A DNA stretch of 64,000 nucleotides, taken from assembly GCF_003721515.1 (NCBI RefSeq), contig NZ_RJJD01000005.1:335868-399867 (forward strand). The letters run 5' to 3'. This stretch comes from Rufibacter latericius. GTDB lineage: Bacteria > Bacteroidota > Bacteroidia > Cytophagales > Hymenobacteraceae. Numbering within the stretch: position 1 is the stretch's first letter; the number at the start of each line of letters is the position of its first letter. Shown piece after piece: positions 63,548-64,000 of this stretch. Position numbers and translations under genes: made by a program. The notes beneath the pieces are model-generated. The model did no database searches, was not told the DNA's origin, and saw only the letters and a list, made by a program, of their open reading frames with translations.

Positions 63548-63841
63548 TTATATTTCTTCAGTTCTGAAATCAATTTTATTCTTTTTTAAGAAAGAGATAA
63601 TTTCATTGGTTCCATTCCACGTTTTCGAACTCACATATTGACAAATGTAAAGTCCATCTTCTTCAATGATGGCAATTATATATGGCATTCCTTCAGGAAC
63701 TTTATTTTCTCGAAATTCTAAATTTAAGTGGCCATCGAGGATTTCTCTTTTATAGAAGCTCTTTTGATTTATTAAAATTTGCTGAATCTCTTTTTGGATT
63801 TGAGCATTACCACTGAAATAAATTTTACTCTCAAATCCCAT
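63548..63841 (-). CDS. Small protein of unknown function (97 aa)
   Basis: The 97-aa soluble protein begins MGFESKIYFSGNAQIQKEIQ and has no signal peptide. It looks like an alpha/beta domain: helix (QKEIQQILINQKS), strands (LNLEFRENK, YIIAIIEEDGLYICQYV), helix (TNEIISFLKKNKID). No known family is recognised. It lies between two attC-like palindromes, as expected for a gene cassette, and has the same low-GC composition as its neighbours. Confidence 0.72.
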   Translation of the reverse strand: MGFESKIYFSGNAQIQKEIQQILINQKSFYKREILDGHLNLEFRENKVPEGMPYIIAIIEEDGLYICQYVSSKTWNGTNEIISFLKKNKIDFRTEEI

Positions 63842-63869
63842 AGTTTTTATCTTTAATTCTAATTACCCA

Positions 63870-63924
63870 TAACGGTTAGTATAAAAGACGTGCGAGGCCG
63901 TCGGCCGAAGGATGACTTTTATAC
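63870..63924. other. attC-like imperfect palindrome (cassette boundary?)
   Basis: TAACGGTTA (63870-63878) is followed by GTATAAAAGACGTGCGAGGCC and GGCCGAAGGATGACTTTTATAC (63879-63924), a long bulged hairpin. On the minus strand it ends in TAACCGTTA, the same ending as the site at 63495-63544. It lies upstream of the 97-aa gene on that strand. Confidence 0.45.
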
Positions 63925-64000
63925 AGTCCTATGTTTGCAAAAACTAATTAACTTGTATAAAAGAGAAGAAAGGAAGGAACAAGATTCATTATACAATAAG

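Noticed and set aside
1..64000. tRNA, rRNA or CRISPR loci
   Set aside because: No cloverleaf, rRNA segment or regularly spaced direct repeat was recognised; a covariance scan would be needed to exclude a tRNA fully.

Overview
The window is a chromosomal segment of a Bacteroidota bacterium, most likely a Cytophagales/Hymenobacteraceae relative (Rufibacter/Pontibacter/Nibribacter type). The reasons are a GldJ lipoprotein and a PorP/SprF protein of type IX secretion and gliding, a SusC/SusD pair, DUF4175 and DUF4382 proteins, many Cys-anchored lipoproteins, starts without Shine-Dalgarno sequences, and several promoter-like TAnnTTTG boxes. The assignment rests on gene content and sequence style; no search was run.

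Layout. 0-11.4 kb is a mostly minus-strand housekeeping block: rhomboid protease (cut by the window edge), polyprenyl synthase, RNase R, a fused oligopeptide ABC ATPase, a small outer-membrane protein, LspA and IleS. 11.4-18.6 kb holds a dipeptide epimerase, a 280-bp nested inverted repeat, GlyRS, a Pit phosphate transporter, a gene-poor stretch, a small acidic protein and a 567-bp non-coding region rich in DnaA-box-like 9-mers. 18.6-29.3 kb is a minus-strand run: Ig-like lipoprotein, methyltransferase, MnmG, a perfect parS palindrome, YbeY overlapping an RsbW-like ATPase, DUF4175 coiled-coil protein, exonuclease III and an AhpD-like protein. 29.4-39 kb holds ComF, GldJ and PorP/SprF, an AsmA-like protein, DUF4382, DinB, diacylglycerol kinase and a DUF5009/HGSNAT-like membrane protein. 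39-47 kb is a SusC-SusD-lipoprotein operon converging on fumarase. 47-54.8 kb has VanX-type dipeptidase with an unlisted 54-aa membrane-protein gene, an M16 protease, a repeat-rich gap, a thioredoxin pair and two tandem TetR regulators. 54.8-61.3 kb holds a polytopic glycosyltransferase-like protein, a CrtI-type desaturase with an SRPBCC protein, and two tandem CsgG/GNA1162-like proteins. 61.3-64 kb has lower GC by eye, with a frameshifted PLDc_N gene, a porin-like protein and single-gene units (VOC, DUF4269, unknown) separated by attC-like palindromes.

Functionally the window mixes translation and RNA quality control, envelope biogenesis and peptidoglycan-peptide recycling, surface secretion and nutrient uptake. 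Non-coding DNA supplies the most unusual signals: (i) a large family of variable-arm palindromes, about 25 copies, in intergenic gaps, with the common architecture GTTT-arm-GGCC-TGTTTTC-TGAAAACA-GGCC-arm-AAAC; (ii) the 280-bp three-module nested inverted repeat with a related 30-bp copy 38 kb away; (iii) parS beside mnmG with a DnaA-box-rich gap 4.5 kb away, suggesting proximity to the chromosome origin; and (iv) a possible cassette-like tail at the right edge.
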